The notes under the pieces are model-generated. The model did no database searches, had not been told where the DNA came from, and saw nothing but the letters and a program-made list of their open reading frames with translations. The translations under genes and the position numbers were made by a program. From NCBI GenBank assembly GCA_050247135.1, contig JBFWUT010000010.1:15209-79208 (forward strand): 64,000 nt of DNA, written 5' to 3'. Positions 52,911-61,915 of this stretch are shown here, piece after piece (position 1 is the first letter of the stretch; each line of letters begins with the position of its first letter). Source of the stretch: Berkiella sp050247135. Its GTDB lineage: Bacteria > Pseudomonadota > Gammaproteobacteria > Berkiellales > Berkiellaceae.

Positions 52911-53284
52911 AATAATCTTGCTCCAATAATGCCTATCCATGCAGCAGCAATACATAATAAGTTGCTTAACAATACATTTAGACTCGCCCCTAACCACTGA
53001 CCGTTCTCGATTAAACTGACCGTTTCTAAAGAAAATGATGAAAATGTCGTATAGCCACCTAAAAACCCAATTAATAATAAGGACCGTAATTGAGGGCCCA
53101 CACCATCCAGACGATCCATAATCAACACAAATAAGAACCCCATTAATAGGCAGCCACTCACGTTGACAAATAATGTGCCATAAGGAAACTGCCTGCCCAT
53201 CACGGCGTATAGGCTATTGGATAGCCAATAACGGAGCACCCCACCCGCCCCAGCCCCTAGAAAAATTAAAATCACATGTCCCAC
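52907..53284 (-). CDS. crcB: Fluoride ion channel CrcB/Fluc
   Basis: A 125-aa small membrane protein with four helices that expels fluoride as a dimer. The signature GFLGGYTTFSSFSLETVS and FPYGTLFVNVSGCLLMGF are diagnostic (the Phe box and the conserved Asn). It is in an operon DUF486-crcB-DUF190. No fluoride riboswitch could be found in the upstream region. Confidence 0.94.
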   Translation of the reverse strand: MGHVILIFLGAGAGGVLRYWLSNSLYAVMGRQFPYGTLFVNVSGCLLMGFLFVLIMDRLDGVGPQLRSLLLIGFLGGYTTFSSFSLETVSLIENGQWLGASLNVLLSNLLCIAAAWIGIIGARLL

Positions 53285-53305
53285 TTTATGGTTCCTATTT
53301 TTTGT

Positions 53306-53647
53306 TTAGCGAAAAATAAAATAGACGGCACCAACAATACACAAGCCTGCCCATAAAAAATTCAACGTTAGAGGTTGTCGCATATAAAATATCGCAAAGG
53401 GGATAAAAACCAATAAAGTAATCACTTCTTGCAAAATCTTGAGTTGCGATAAGCTGAGCCCTGCTTGGTTGAAGCCAATTCGATTAGCCGGGATCTGAAA
53501 TAGATATTCAAAAAAGGCAATTCCCCAGCTGACGAGAATGGCTATCCAAAGCGCTTTGTTGTTTAAATTTTTTAAGTGGGCATACCACGCAAAGGTCATA
53601 AACAGATTGGAAACACACAATAACAGTAATGTTTTTGTTAAATTCAT
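53306..53647 (-). CDS. DUF486 (DMT-type) membrane protein
   Basis: A 113-aa protein with four helices. SNLFMTFAWYAHLKNLNNKA and SWGIAFFEYLFQIPANRIG are family-typical. It is 21 nt upstream of crcB, so probably co-transcribed. The function is unknown. Confidence 0.88.
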   Translation of the reverse strand: MNLTKTLLLLCVSNLFMTFAWYAHLKNLNNKALWIAILVSWGIAFFEYLFQIPANRIGFNQAGLSLSQLKILQEVITLLVFIPFAIFYMRQPLTLNFLWAGLCIVGAVYFIFR

Positions 53648-53803
53648 GTGATCATCGTTTGATTATATAGACATAATTGAGTATACAAGATCCATCCTAG
53701 ACATCCAGTTTACTATCAAGTTAAATTGTTAACTAATCATCTTAACTGAGGATGTTACGATCGAAAAAAATTCGATTAACGATTTCAAATCCAAGGAAGT
53801 AAT

Positions 53804-54133
53804 ATGTCACATACATATTTTGTAATTTCTGAATGGTTACCTAAAGCATCTTGTTTTCATGATTTAGTAACAATCTTCAAACAATTAGCTGCTATTACTT
53901 TAGAAAAAGAAAATGGCTGCTTAAGATATCATGTCACCCAGCAAATCGAACATCCAGGTGCCCAAGGCCAAACCCAATATCCCATCGTTTTAATTCAAGA
54001 GTATGCCTCAAAGGAGGATTTCGATAAGCATTGTGAGTCAGATTATGTTGCCAGCTTCGCAGAAAAATATTTGCTTAACGAAGAGACAAAACTGATCGAA
54101 GATTGGCGCTGTAGGTTGTTAGCGGCTGAATAA
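53804..54133 (+). CDS. Antibiotic-biosynthesis-monooxygenase (ABM)-like domain protein
   Basis: A 109-aa single-domain protein with a ferredoxin-like fold pattern. EKENGCLRYHVTQQIEHPGA and LIQEYASKEDFDKHCESDYV match the quinol-monooxygenase/ABM family. It has a strong AAGGAAG RBS. The reaction is unknown; many relatives are quinone-modifying or stress proteins. Confidence 0.8.
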   Translation: MSHTYFVISEWLPKASCFHDLVTIFKQLAAITLEKENGCLRYHVTQQIEHPGAQGQTQYPIVLIQEYASKEDFDKHCESDYVASFAEKYLLNEETKLIEDWRCRLLAAE

Positions 54134-54267
54134 AAGTGGTAGGTCTTAGGAGCTCTCCTAAATACTTACACGAGCATTTAGATAGTTAACTATATTGACT
54201 TGCTTGGCCTTCGTAGCTACTTGATGAAGTGAGGCCGTGCTTCGCTCTTTGAGCCTCGCAGGGCACA

Positions 54268-54307
54268 AGATTTTGTAACGTTTGCCGAAGGCAGACTAAC
54301 AAAATCT
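54268..54307 (-). terminator. Stem-loop downstream of tRNA-Val
   Basis: AGATTTTGT and ACAAAATCT outer arms enclose an inner TTGCC-GAA-GGCAG stem, 4 nt after the tRNA 3' end on the minus strand. It probably ends or processes the tRNA transcript. Confidence 0.5.
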
Positions 54308-54310
54308 AAG

Positions 54311-54385
54311 TGGTAGGCGCGAGTGGGATCGAACCACCGACCACCACCATGTCAAGGTGGTGCTCTACCACTGAGCTACGCGCCT
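54311..54385 (-). tRNA. tRNA-Val (anticodon GAC)
   Basis: A 75-nt cloverleaf with encoded CCA. The acceptor stem is AGGCGCG/CGCGCCT, the D-stem GCTC/GAGC, the anticodon loop TTGACAT and the T-loop TTCGATC. It has its own promoter upstream. Confidence 0.95.
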
Positions 54386-54402
54386 GAAATTTAGTCGTGA
54401 AA

Positions 54403-54431
54403 AGATAACACCTTTGCGCCACAATGTGCAA
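54403..54431 (-). promoter_or_regulatory. Promoter of tRNA-Val
   Basis: On the minus strand, TTGCAC and TTATCT are separated by exactly 17 nt, ending 18 nt before the tRNA 5' end. It is a good sigma-70 match. Confidence 0.6.
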
Positions 54432-54441
54432 GAATACGCCC

Positions 54442-54567
54442 CATACTCTTCCCAGTTTGCTTTTATGCGTTGTTGCCTTCGCCGTCTCGCAGCAGTCATG
54501 TACTAGCGTACACTCCTACTGCTCAAGGGCTTGGCGCCTAGCCTAAAAGCAAACTGGTTCGAGTATG
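54442..54567. repeat. Palindromic intergenic repeat, copy B (upstream of tRNA-Val and aspS)
   Basis: The arms CCAGTTTGCTTTTA/TAAAAGCAAACTGG extend outward through CATACTC/GAGTATG, giving ~126 bp. The interior shares ordered blocks with copy A near tRNA-Pro. There is no ORF. Strong intrastrand pairing is expected. Confidence 0.72.
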
Positions 54568-54607
54568 CACTCGTCGCATTCAATTTTTTGACTAAGTGGG
54601 CTAAATT

Positions 54608-56407
54608 ATGCACCGTTACCGAACTTATACTTGTGGCGCGCTAACCGAAGCGCAAGAAGGCAAAACCGTAAAACTCTCAGGCTGGATCCACCGCCAACGA
54701 GATCATGGTAATTTGTTGTTCGTCGATTTAAGAGATCATTACGGCATCACCCAGTGCGTTATCGAGGCCAATTCCCCGGCTTTTGCTTTAGTGCAATCCA
54801 TCCGCAATGAAAGCGTAGTCACCATCACAGGGCGCGTGGTTAAAAGAACCCCTGAAACTATTAACGCGAAAATGAGTACCGGTAAAATTGAAGTGATTGT
54901 GGATGAGTTTGTTTTAGATTCCCAAGCCGATATTTTGCCCATTCAAGTCAACAGCGATCAAGAATTCCCAGAAGACACCCGTTTACGTTATCGCTTTTTA
55001 GATCTGCGCCGTGAAAAAATGCACCACAATATTGTGCTGCGCTCAAAAATTATTTCATCCTTGCGCCATCGCATGATTGAACAAGGTTTTTTGGAAATCC
55101 AAACGCCTATTTTAACCTCAAGCTCACCTGAAGGTGCGCGTGACTTTTTAGTACCAAGCCGGATGCATCCAGGCAAGTTTTATGCGCTACCTCAAGCACC
55201 GCAGCAATTTAAACAGCTACTGATGGTGGCAGGCTTTGATCGTTATTTCCAAATAGCGCCTTGCTTTAGAGATGAAGACGCCAGAGCCGATCGCTCCCCT
55301 GGTGAGTTCTATCAGCTCGACTTTGAAATGTCATTTGTGACCCAAGAAGATGTGTTTGCGGCCATTGAACCGGTTCTTCATGGCGTGTTCAACGAATTTG
55401 CTCATGGCAAGTCCGTCAGCCCCATGCCGTTCCCGCATTTCTCATACGATGAAGCGATGCTGAAATTCGGAAACGATAAACCCGATATTCGTAACCCTAT
55501 TATCATTGCGGATGTCACCGAAGTATTTAAGGGCTCTGAATTTAATGCCTTCGCTAAAGCCATTGAAAATGGCTCCGTGGTCAGAGCTATCCCTGCCCCC
55601 AACTCATCAACCCAATCCCGTAGCTTCTTCGATAAGATGAACGATTGGGCCAAAACCCAAGGCGCACCAGGTCTTGGTTATGTGGTATTTGCCGAAAATG
55701 AAGCTAAAGGCCCGATTGCTAAGTTCTTAGACAAAGCACGCCTTGATAAACTAAAAGAGCTTTCAGGCTGTAAAGATGGCGATGCCGTGTTCTTTGCTTG
55801 TGCACCTAAAGCGGCGGCTGCCAAACTGGCCGGCCTTGCCCGTACCCGTTTAGGTGAAGACTTAAACCTGATTGATCAAACCCGTTTTGAATTCTGCTGG
55901 GTGGTCGATTTCCCCATGTATGAATACAATGAGGACGACAAAAAGGTCGATTTCTCACACAACCCCTTCTCGATGCCACAAGGCGGCCTAGAAGCGCTGA
56001 ATACTCAAGATCCCCTCACCATAAAAGCGTATCAATACGATATCGTTTGTAACGGCGTAGAATTATCCAGCGGCGCGATTCGTAACCACTTACCCGAAGT
56101 GATGTACAAAGCCTTCGCGATTGCAGGCTATGATGCCAAAGTGGTCGAAGATAAATTTGGCGGTATGTTAAATGCATTCAAATACGGCGCTCCCCCCCAT
56201 GGCGGCTGTGCACCCGGTATTGACCGCATTGTGATGTTATTGGCGAATGAACCCAATATTCGTGAGATTGTGGCGTTCCCCATGAACCAACAAGCGCAAG
56301 ACGTGTTAATGCAAGCGCCATCGAATGTGATGCCTAAACAGCTAAAAGAATTACACATCGAAGTGAAGCTGCCAGCACCGCCAAAGCCGAAAACTGAAAC
56401 GGCTTAA
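54608..56407 (+). CDS. aspS: Aspartyl-tRNA synthetase (probably non-discriminating)
   Basis: 599 aa, bacterial class II AspRS. The anticodon-binding OB domain opens with GWIHRQRDHGNLLFVDLRD. Motif 2 is FRDEDARADRSPGEFYQLDF and motif 3 is GIDRIVMLL; the bacterial GAD insertion is present between them. His33 sits where the P. aeruginosa-type relaxed enzymes have His31 and E. coli has Leu; this signature marks AspRS that also charges tRNA-Asn. If so, the cell needs GatCAB for Asn-tRNA(Asn). It is followed by a strong terminator. Confidence 0.96.
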   Translation: MHRYRTYTCGALTEAQEGKTVKLSGWIHRQRDHGNLLFVDLRDHYGITQCVIEANSPAFALVQSIRNESVVTITGRVVKRTPETINAKMSTGKIEVIVDEFVLDSQADILPIQVNSDQEFPEDTRLRYRFLDLRREKMHHNIVLRSKIISSLRHRMIEQGFLEIQTPILTSSSPEGARDFLVPSRMHPGKFYALPQAPQQFKQLLMVAGFDRYFQIAPCFRDEDARADRSPGEFYQLDFEMSFVTQEDVFAAIEPVLHGVFNEFAHGKSVSPMPFPHFSYDEAMLKFGNDKPDIRNPIIIADVTEVFKGSEFNAFAKAIENGSVVRAIPAPNSSTQSRSFFDKMNDWAKTQGAPGLGYVVFAENEAKGPIAKFLDKARLDKLKELSGCKDGDAVFFACAPKAAAAKLAGLARTRLGEDLNLIDQTRFEFCWVVDFPMYEYNEDDKKVDFSHNPFSMPQGGLEALNTQDPLTIKAYQYDIVCNGVELSSGAIRNHLPEVMYKAFAIAGYDAKVVEDKFGGMLNAFKYGAPPHGGCAPGIDRIVMLLANEPNIREIVAFPMNQQAQDVLMQAPSNVMPKQLKELHIEVKLPAPPKPKTETA

Positions 56408-56409
56408 CT

Positions 56410-56437
56410 AAAACGCCCCTTTCGGGGCGTTTTTTTT
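56410..56437 (+). terminator. Rho-independent terminator of aspS
   Basis: ACGCCCC-TTTC-GGGGCGT stem followed by eight Ts, 3 nt after the stop codon. Confidence 0.9.
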
Positions 56438-56439
56438 AA

Positions 56440-57000
56440 CTATCTGACCTCAGGAAAAAACCGACCGCTTGGCATTTCAACTCTTTTAGGGTGCGCCATA
56501 CCAAAACGATCCGCAACATGATTGGCAATTTTTCTTAATTGGCCATTTCTGACAGGCTTAGAAAATACCAACGCTTCTGCCACTTCTGCCCTGAACTCTT
56601 CCAAAAACATTTGTTCTTTAGTCTCATAATGTTGATTGGAATCATTTAAAAAATGATTGGCTTCGTGGATCAGAATTTCAGCAATCTTTTTCGGATTATT
56701 AATCTGGGAATTAATGGTGACTCTATTCTCAGATATTTTTGCAGCCCAAATTCGAGTCAATTTATCTATAACCACTTTACTCGGAGGAAAAATTTTAGGT
56801 AGCTGCTCATTTTTTTCATCATAATAATTATCCAAAAATAGTTCAAAATCATCTTTGTGCAACTTAGCGAAGGGAATAATCATTAGCTCTTTTTTGTTGA
56901 TAATGTCAAAGGTATATTGGGCAATAGGATGTCTAGTATTTTGTAATAATGCTAATGCAGCCCTGTAACACCTTTGCCATGTGTTTCTTAATACAGCCAT
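56440..57000 (-). CDS. Putative zinc metallopeptidase (HEANH), unknown family
   Basis: A 186-aa soluble protein with ILIHEANHFLND (His112-Glu-Ala-Asn-His116), a complete HExxH zincin motif. FLEEFRAEVAEAL follows 18-23 residues later, with candidate third ligands Glu134, Glu135 or Glu139. No signal peptide is seen. It is short and of no recognised family. Its location beside an ankyrin gene makes an effector role plausible but unproven. Confidence 0.62.
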   Translation of the reverse strand: MAVLRNTWQRCYRAALALLQNTRHPIAQYTFDIINKKELMIIPFAKLHKDDFELFLDNYYDEKNEQLPKIFPPSKVVIDKLTRIWAAKISENRVTINSQINNPKKIAEILIHEANHFLNDSNQHYETKEQMFLEEFRAEVAEALVFSKPVRNGQLRKIANHVADRFGMAHPKRVEMPSGRFFPEVR

Positions 57001-57086
57001 TCTAAAATATCACCTGAGTAGAAAACGAAAAGTAAGCGATTTTACAAGATTATGAGTTGGCTTTAAAGCTATAGAATATTTATGGC

Positions 57087-57115
57087 AAAAAAAAGCCCCT
57101 TGCGGGGCCTTTTTT
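57087..57115 (-). terminator. Rho-independent terminator of the 58290 ankyrin gene
   Basis: On the minus strand, GGCCCC-GCAA-GGGGC followed by a run of Ts, 10 nt after the stop codon. Confidence 0.88.
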
Positions 57116-57126
57116 AACTCAACCGC

Positions 57127-58290
57127 TTATTGCTTGCAAGCACGTGGTAATCGTTTACGGGTTGCAGGTTCTTCAACAGCCGGCTTTGGTGCGGTTTTAG
57201 CTTTCGCTTTCGCAGCAGGTTTGTCTTGAGCCTTATCTTGTTGCTTGGCAGCTTCTTTACGTTTGGCTTCAAAAATAGGCGTAACCGGTGCTTTAGGTTT
57301 AGCAGCTTCTTTAGTTGCTTTAGTTTTAGCACCTTTTACCACTGGGTTATTTCTCGCATTTTCAAGCAAACGACGAATTTCTGGGGTAGCATTTTCAAAA
57401 ATGTCTTGATCAGAAGTGAAATGGGGGTTAGCTCCTTTTGCTAGCAAACTTCTGACCATAGCGGTGCGTTCATAAACAACCGCAGCCATCAACGGTGTTA
57501 AGTGTCGGAGGCCAAAATCAACATCGTCTGTCTGGCTTACTAGGAAATCAAAAATAGCTTGCTGGTCGTTGTTAATAGCACCCACTAGCACATTTAACGT
57601 GTGCGCTTTTAGATAAGGATGTAACAATTGAACTTGTGCCAGCACACCACAATCAGCAGCATATTTTAGCGCCGAGCGGTTAGCAATAATGCTAATCTGA
57701 TGAATGTTGACACCTTTCTCAATATATTCCACCAGTTTAGGAGATGTCAGTGAATTGTTCTTTATATCTCGCAATAAATCGGCTTCTAATTGCTGGATAG
57801 TACGACGTTCAAGTTTTTGAACATCGATGCTGTTCTGAACAGCACCCACGCCCAGACGAAACAGCGTTATAGCAGCGACAGTGAAAAATGCAGAAAAACC
57901 AAAAACGGCACCCACAAAACCACACATAACTAATGCGATGACAAATCTCTTGTCATCTTTGGGATGGATCAACAATAAATTAGAAAGATTGCCAATAAAA
58001 AAATGTTTTTTCCTGTGCTGGAGTAGTCTAAATTCATTAAATTGGCTAGGCTTTTCATTATTATCGTTTACTTGATGCAAATCCACGCCTGCTTGCAGCA
58101 GCGTGCTTGCCATCGCCTGACGTACTTTGTCATCAATAATATTGCTGGCGTAATGGTATGGACCATTACCTTCATCATCTTTATGAGAATGTAGGAAAAA
58201 TTCATCGCTATTGACCAAATTTGCCACAGCGTTGACATCGCCATGATTAATCGCGTCAAACAGGGGTTGGTTATTATAACTTGGCATCAT
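57127..58290 (-). CDS. Ankyrin-repeat protein with membrane hairpin and lysine/alanine-rich tail
   Basis: A 387-aa protein. Residues ~1-80 hold two ankyrin-like units (NQPLFDAINHGDVNAVANLV; GNGPYHYASNII). Residues ~115-150 form a hydrophobic hairpin (ALVMCGFVGAVFGFSAFFTV). Residues ~205-310 hold further repeats (HLTPLMAAVVYERTAMVRSL). The last ~75 residues are Lys/Ala/Pro-rich (KPAAKAKAKTAPKPA). This architecture resembles membrane-targeted ankyrin effectors of Legionella/Coxiella; secretion is inferred. It has its own terminator. Confidence 0.72.
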   Translation of the reverse strand: MMPSYNNQPLFDAINHGDVNAVANLVNSDEFFLHSHKDDEGNGPYHYASNIIDDKVRQAMASTLLQAGVDLHQVNDNNEKPSQFNEFRLLQHRKKHFFIGNLSNLLLIHPKDDKRFVIALVMCGFVGAVFGFSAFFTVAAITLFRLGVGAVQNSIDVQKLERRTIQQLEADLLRDIKNNSLTSPKLVEYIEKGVNIHQISIIANRSALKYAADCGVLAQVQLLHPYLKAHTLNVLVGAINNDQQAIFDFLVSQTDDVDFGLRHLTPLMAAVVYERTAMVRSLLAKGANPHFTSDQDIFENATPEIRRLLENARNNPVVKGAKTKATKEAAKPKAPVTPIFEAKRKEAAKQQDKAQDKPAAKAKAKTAPKPAVEEPATRKRLPRACKQ

Positions 58291-58396
58291 ACTACTCCAA
58301 TAAGGCAGAAAATTAGCTGATTCATGCTACGACAGTTCGTAGAGCTGATCAATGTTATATTGCTAATTAATATATTCAACTAACGCATAAAATGGC

Positions 58397-60448
58397 TTAC
58401 GATGCTTTAAAAGCGATATCTTTGAGCATTTTGATTTCATCACGAATGGCAGCCGCTTCTTCAAATTCGAGATTTCGTGCACATTCATACATTTTCACAT
58501 CCCAACCTTTAATCTTTTTCATGATTTCATCAGGCGTAAATGCGGCATGTGTCTCACGAAACTGGCGAATTTCGGCGACCACATCACTCGGAGGCGGCGC
58601 ATCTTTACGAGTACGCTTAGCGACTTTTTGCTGTGCTTGACGAGTAAAATAAGCACCTTCCATGATATCGGTAATGGCTTTTTGGATACCTTGCGGCGTG
58701 ATGCCATGCTCTTTGTTATATTGTTGCTGCTTATGACGGCGTCTATCGGTTTCTTCGATTGCATGGCGCATGCTGCCTGTCACTTTATCGGCATATAAAA
58801 TAGCCGTTCCATGAATGTGGCGCGCGGCACGTCCAATGGTTTGAATGAGGGAGCGACTAGAACGCAAAAAGCCCTCTTTATCGGCATCTAACACCGCCAC
58901 CAACGAAACCTCTGGCATATCCAACCCTTCACGCAATAAGTTGATCCCCACGAGTACATCGAACACCCCAAGTCGTAGATCGCGGATAATCTCAACTCGC
59001 TCTACGGTTTCAACTTCTGAGTGTAAATAGCGAACCTTAATCCCCTGCTCAGCCAGATAATCAGTCAGATCTTCAGCCATGCGCTTGGTTAACGTGGTGA
59101 TCAAAACCCTTTCATTCACTTCGATACGTTTGTGAATTTCAGAAAGCACATCATCGACTTGATGAGCTACCGGGCGAATGATAACTTGCGGATCAACCAG
59201 ACCTGTAGGTCTGACAATTTGCTCGATGGGTTTTCCGGAATGTTCTAATTCGTAATCGCCAGGCGTTGCCGAAACGTAAATGGTTTGTTTAGCCATTTTT
59301 TCAAATTCATGAAACTGCAATGGACGGTTATCCATGGCTGAGGGAAGGCGAAAACCGTACTCTACTAGGGTCGATTTTCGCGAGCGATCGCCTTTATACA
59401 TCGCCCCCAGCTGCGGCACCATGACATGTGATTCATCCAAAACTAATAAAGCATCTTTAGGTAAATAATCGATTAAAGTCGGTGGTGGCTCACCTGGCGC
59501 ACGCCCCGACAAATGCCGTGAATAATTTTCAATGCCATTGCAATAGCCCAGTTCCACTAACATTTCAATATCGTATTGGGTGCGCTCTTGCAACCTTTGG
59601 GCTTCCAATAATTTATTATTATTGCGCAACTCTTCTAAACGCAGCTTTAATTCTGCTTTGATATTCTCCACCGCATCTAATACTTGCTGACGTGGCGTTA
59701 CATAGTGTGATTTAGGATAAATGGTAATGCGCGGCACCGACTGTTGTACTTGACCTGTTAATGGATCAAATATAGATATATTTTCGATTTCATCGCCAAA
59801 CAATTCAATCCTCACAGCAAATTGATCAGACTCTGCAGGGAATACATCAATCACATCACCCCTGACCCGGAAGGTCGCGCGACGCAGTTCCATATCATTA
59901 CGTGTGTATTGTAATTCGGATAATCGACGCAAAATGGCCCGTTGATCAATCTTCTCACCGCGACTCAAATGCAACATCATGGTTAAATAAGATTGGGGAT
60001 CACCCAAGCCGTAAATAGCCGAAACCGTGGCCACAATAATAGTATCTTTGCGCTCTAACAAGGCTTTAGTCGCCGACAAACGCATTTGCTCGATGTGCTC
60101 GTTAATAGAGGCATCTTTTTCGATATAGGTATCAGAGGATGGCACATAAGCTTCTGGCTGGTAGTAATCGTAGTAAGAGACAAAATACTCTACGGCATTA
60201 TCTGGGAAGAACGTTTTCATTTCCCCATAAAGCTGAGCAGCCAACGTTTTATTGGGCGCCATGATCATAGTGGGACGCCCCAACGTCTCAATCACTTTAG
60301 CAACTGTGAAGGTTTTACCTGAGCCTGTTACCCCTAACAAGGTTTGATGCAGCACGCCATCTTGGACACCGGCTAGTAACGTTTCAATCGCTTGGGGTTG
60401 ATCACCTGCAGGGCTAAAGCTTGTTGCCAATCTCAGTTTTTTGCTCAT
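58397..60448 (-). CDS. uvrB: Excinuclease ABC subunit B
   Basis: 683 aa, the damage-verifying helicase of nucleotide-excision repair. Walker A GVTGSGKTFTVAKV, the β-hairpin region YYDYYQPEAYVPSSDTYIEK, the DEAD-like LLVLDESHVMVP and the C-terminal UVR motif (LEFEEAAAIRDEIKML) are all present. It is divergent from the aminotransferase gene. Confidence 0.97.
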   Translation of the reverse strand: MSKKLRLATSFSPAGDQPQAIETLLAGVQDGVLHQTLLGVTGSGKTFTVAKVIETLGRPTMIMAPNKTLAAQLYGEMKTFFPDNAVEYFVSYYDYYQPEAYVPSSDTYIEKDASINEHIEQMRLSATKALLERKDTIIVATVSAIYGLGDPQSYLTMMLHLSRGEKIDQRAILRRLSELQYTRNDMELRRATFRVRGDVIDVFPAESDQFAVRIELFGDEIENISIFDPLTGQVQQSVPRITIYPKSHYVTPRQQVLDAVENIKAELKLRLEELRNNNKLLEAQRLQERTQYDIEMLVELGYCNGIENYSRHLSGRAPGEPPPTLIDYLPKDALLVLDESHVMVPQLGAMYKGDRSRKSTLVEYGFRLPSAMDNRPLQFHEFEKMAKQTIYVSATPGDYELEHSGKPIEQIVRPTGLVDPQVIIRPVAHQVDDVLSEIHKRIEVNERVLITTLTKRMAEDLTDYLAEQGIKVRYLHSEVETVERVEIIRDLRLGVFDVLVGINLLREGLDMPEVSLVAVLDADKEGFLRSSRSLIQTIGRAARHIHGTAILYADKVTGSMRHAIEETDRRRHKQQQYNKEHGITPQGIQKAITDIMEGAYFTRQAQQKVAKRTRKDAPPPSDVVAEIRQFRETHAAFTPDEIMKKIKGWDVKMYECARNLEFEEAAAIRDEIKMLKDIAFKAS

Positions 60449-60526
60449 TTGTTTAAAAATCTTATAAAAACAACGTCATTATGGCATATTAACGCCTTTG
60501 CTTATCAGGATTAAGAGGGTACTCGA

Positions 60527-61720
60527 TTGGACATCCAACTTGCAAGCCGTGTTAAAAGAATTAAACCATCCCCCACGCTGGCCGTGACTCAGCGCGCAGC
60601 CGAGCTGACGGCAGCAGGTCAAGATATTGTGAGTCTAGGCGCTGGTGAGCCGGATTTTGATACCCCCCAACACATCAAAGAAGCCGCTATTAAAGCCATC
60701 AAAGATGGCAAAACCAAATACACCGCGGTTGATGGGATCCCAAGCCTCAAGCAAGCTATTATTGAAAAAAGTCAACGCTTCAATCATTTGGAGTACAAGC
60801 CGGAACAAGTGATCGTTTCCACGGGTGGCAAGCAATGTATTTATAATTTGCTACAAGCCGTGATTCAGCAAGGGGATGAGGTGATCATTCCAGCACCCTA
60901 TTGGGTATCTTACCCCGACATGGTATTGCTTGCCGATGGCGTGCCGGTGTTTATCCCCACCGAAATGAAACAGCGCTTTAAAATCACGCCAGAGCAATTA
61001 GAAGCGGCAATTACCCCTAAAACACGCATGCTCATCATTAACAGCCCCTCAAACCCCAGTGGCATGTCTTACAGTCATGCCGAATTGAAGGCCCTGAGCG
61101 ATGTGTTGTTAAAGCATCCCAACATCTTAATCGCCACCGATGATATGTATGAACACATTTTGTGGACCAAAGAGCCCTTTGCCAACATCGTGATGGTGTG
61201 CCCTGAGCTCTACGATCGCACCATTGTACTCAGCGGAGTTTCGAAGGTGTATTCGATGACCGGATGGCGCATTGGTTACGCTAGTGGGCCAACTACTATT
61301 ATTAAAGCCATGAACAAAATTCAAAGCCAAAGCACCTCTAATCCCACCTCCATTTCGCAATATGCGGCGGAAGCGGCCCTTAGGGGTGACATGGAGTTCG
61401 TGAAGATGATGGTAGAGACCTTCAAGAAGCGTCACGATTACCTTGTGAAGGCGTTAAATGAGATTGATGGGGTTCAATGCGCCGAAGGCGATGGTACGTT
61501 CTATGCCTTTGCACGCGTGCAGGATGTGATTGATCGGATGCCGCTGATTAATTCAGATATTCAACTTGCTGAACATCTGATTAGCGAAGTGGGTTTAGCG
61601 TTAGTTCCTGGCTCTGCTTTTGGCAGCGACGGCTATGTGCGCTTGTCTTTCGCATGCAGTATGGAAACCCTGGAAAAAGCAGTCGATCGCTTGCAACGAG
61701 GCTGTGTCGTGGTTCAATAA
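60527..61720 (+). CDS. Aspartate aminotransferase, class I (type Ib)
   Basis: 397 aa, a PLP-dependent aminotransferase. GAGEPDFDTPQHIKEAA, NSPSNPSGMSYS and the Schiff-base Lys in SGVSKVYSMTGWRIGYASG are diagnostic of the Bacillus/Thermus-type AspAT. It starts with TTG at 60527, preceded by AGAGGG; no better start exists nearby. It links oxaloacetate and glutamate metabolism, which fits the large GDH of this window. It is followed by a stem-loop. Confidence 0.92.
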   Translation: MDIQLASRVKRIKPSPTLAVTQRAAELTAAGQDIVSLGAGEPDFDTPQHIKEAAIKAIKDGKTKYTAVDGIPSLKQAIIEKSQRFNHLEYKPEQVIVSTGGKQCIYNLLQAVIQQGDEVIIPAPYWVSYPDMVLLADGVPVFIPTEMKQRFKITPEQLEAAITPKTRMLIINSPSNPSGMSYSHAELKALSDVLLKHPNILIATDDMYEHILWTKEPFANIVMVCPELYDRTIVLSGVSKVYSMTGWRIGYASGPTTIIKAMNKIQSQSTSNPTSISQYAAEAALRGDMEFVKMMVETFKKRHDYLVKALNEIDGVQCAEGDGTFYAFARVQDVIDRMPLINSDIQLAEHLISEVGLALVPGSAFGSDGYVRLSFACSMETLEKAVDRLQRGCVVVQ

Positions 61721-61727
61721 CCGCTAC

Positions 61728-61754
61728 GTGCCGTAAGAAGCCCTCTTGCGGCAC
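61728..61754 (+). terminator. Stem-loop after the aminotransferase gene
   Basis: GTGCCGTAAG pairs with CTTGCGGCAC (one G·T) across a seven-nt loop, 7 nt after the stop codon. Confidence 0.55.
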
Positions 61755-61766
61755 TAACAGTTTGTC

Positions 61767-61795
61767 TTGACTTACGTCTGGGGTGAAAGTAGTAT
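61767..61795 (+). promoter_or_regulatory. Promoter of tRNA-Asn
   Basis: TTGACT and TAGTAT with an exact 17-nt spacer, 36 nt upstream of the tRNA. It is close to the sigma-70 consensus. Confidence 0.7.
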
Positions 61796-61831
61796 CGTGG
61801 CCCAGCACTAATAGCGAAAGCTGTTATCTAC

Positions 61832-61907
61832 TCCCCGATAGCTCAGTCGGTAGAGCAAATGACTGTTAATCATTGGGTCACAGGTTCGAGTCCTGTTCGG
61901 GGAGCCA
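61832..61907 (+). tRNA. tRNA-Asn (anticodon GTT)
   Basis: A 76-nt cloverleaf with encoded CCA. The acceptor stem is TCCCCGA/TCGGGGA, the anticodon loop CTGTTAA and the T-loop TTCGAGT. It has its own promoter and terminator. Accessory-looking genes follow, as at common integration sites. Confidence 0.96.
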
Positions 61908-61915
61908 ATAAAATC

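Noticed and set aside
53648..53803. Fluoride riboswitch upstream of the crcB operon
   Set aside because: No characteristic conserved motif could be found by eye.
54134..54267. Possible coding or RNA gene between the ABM-like gene and tRNA-Val
   Set aside because: Only scattered short palindromes; no RBS-led ORF or cloverleaf.
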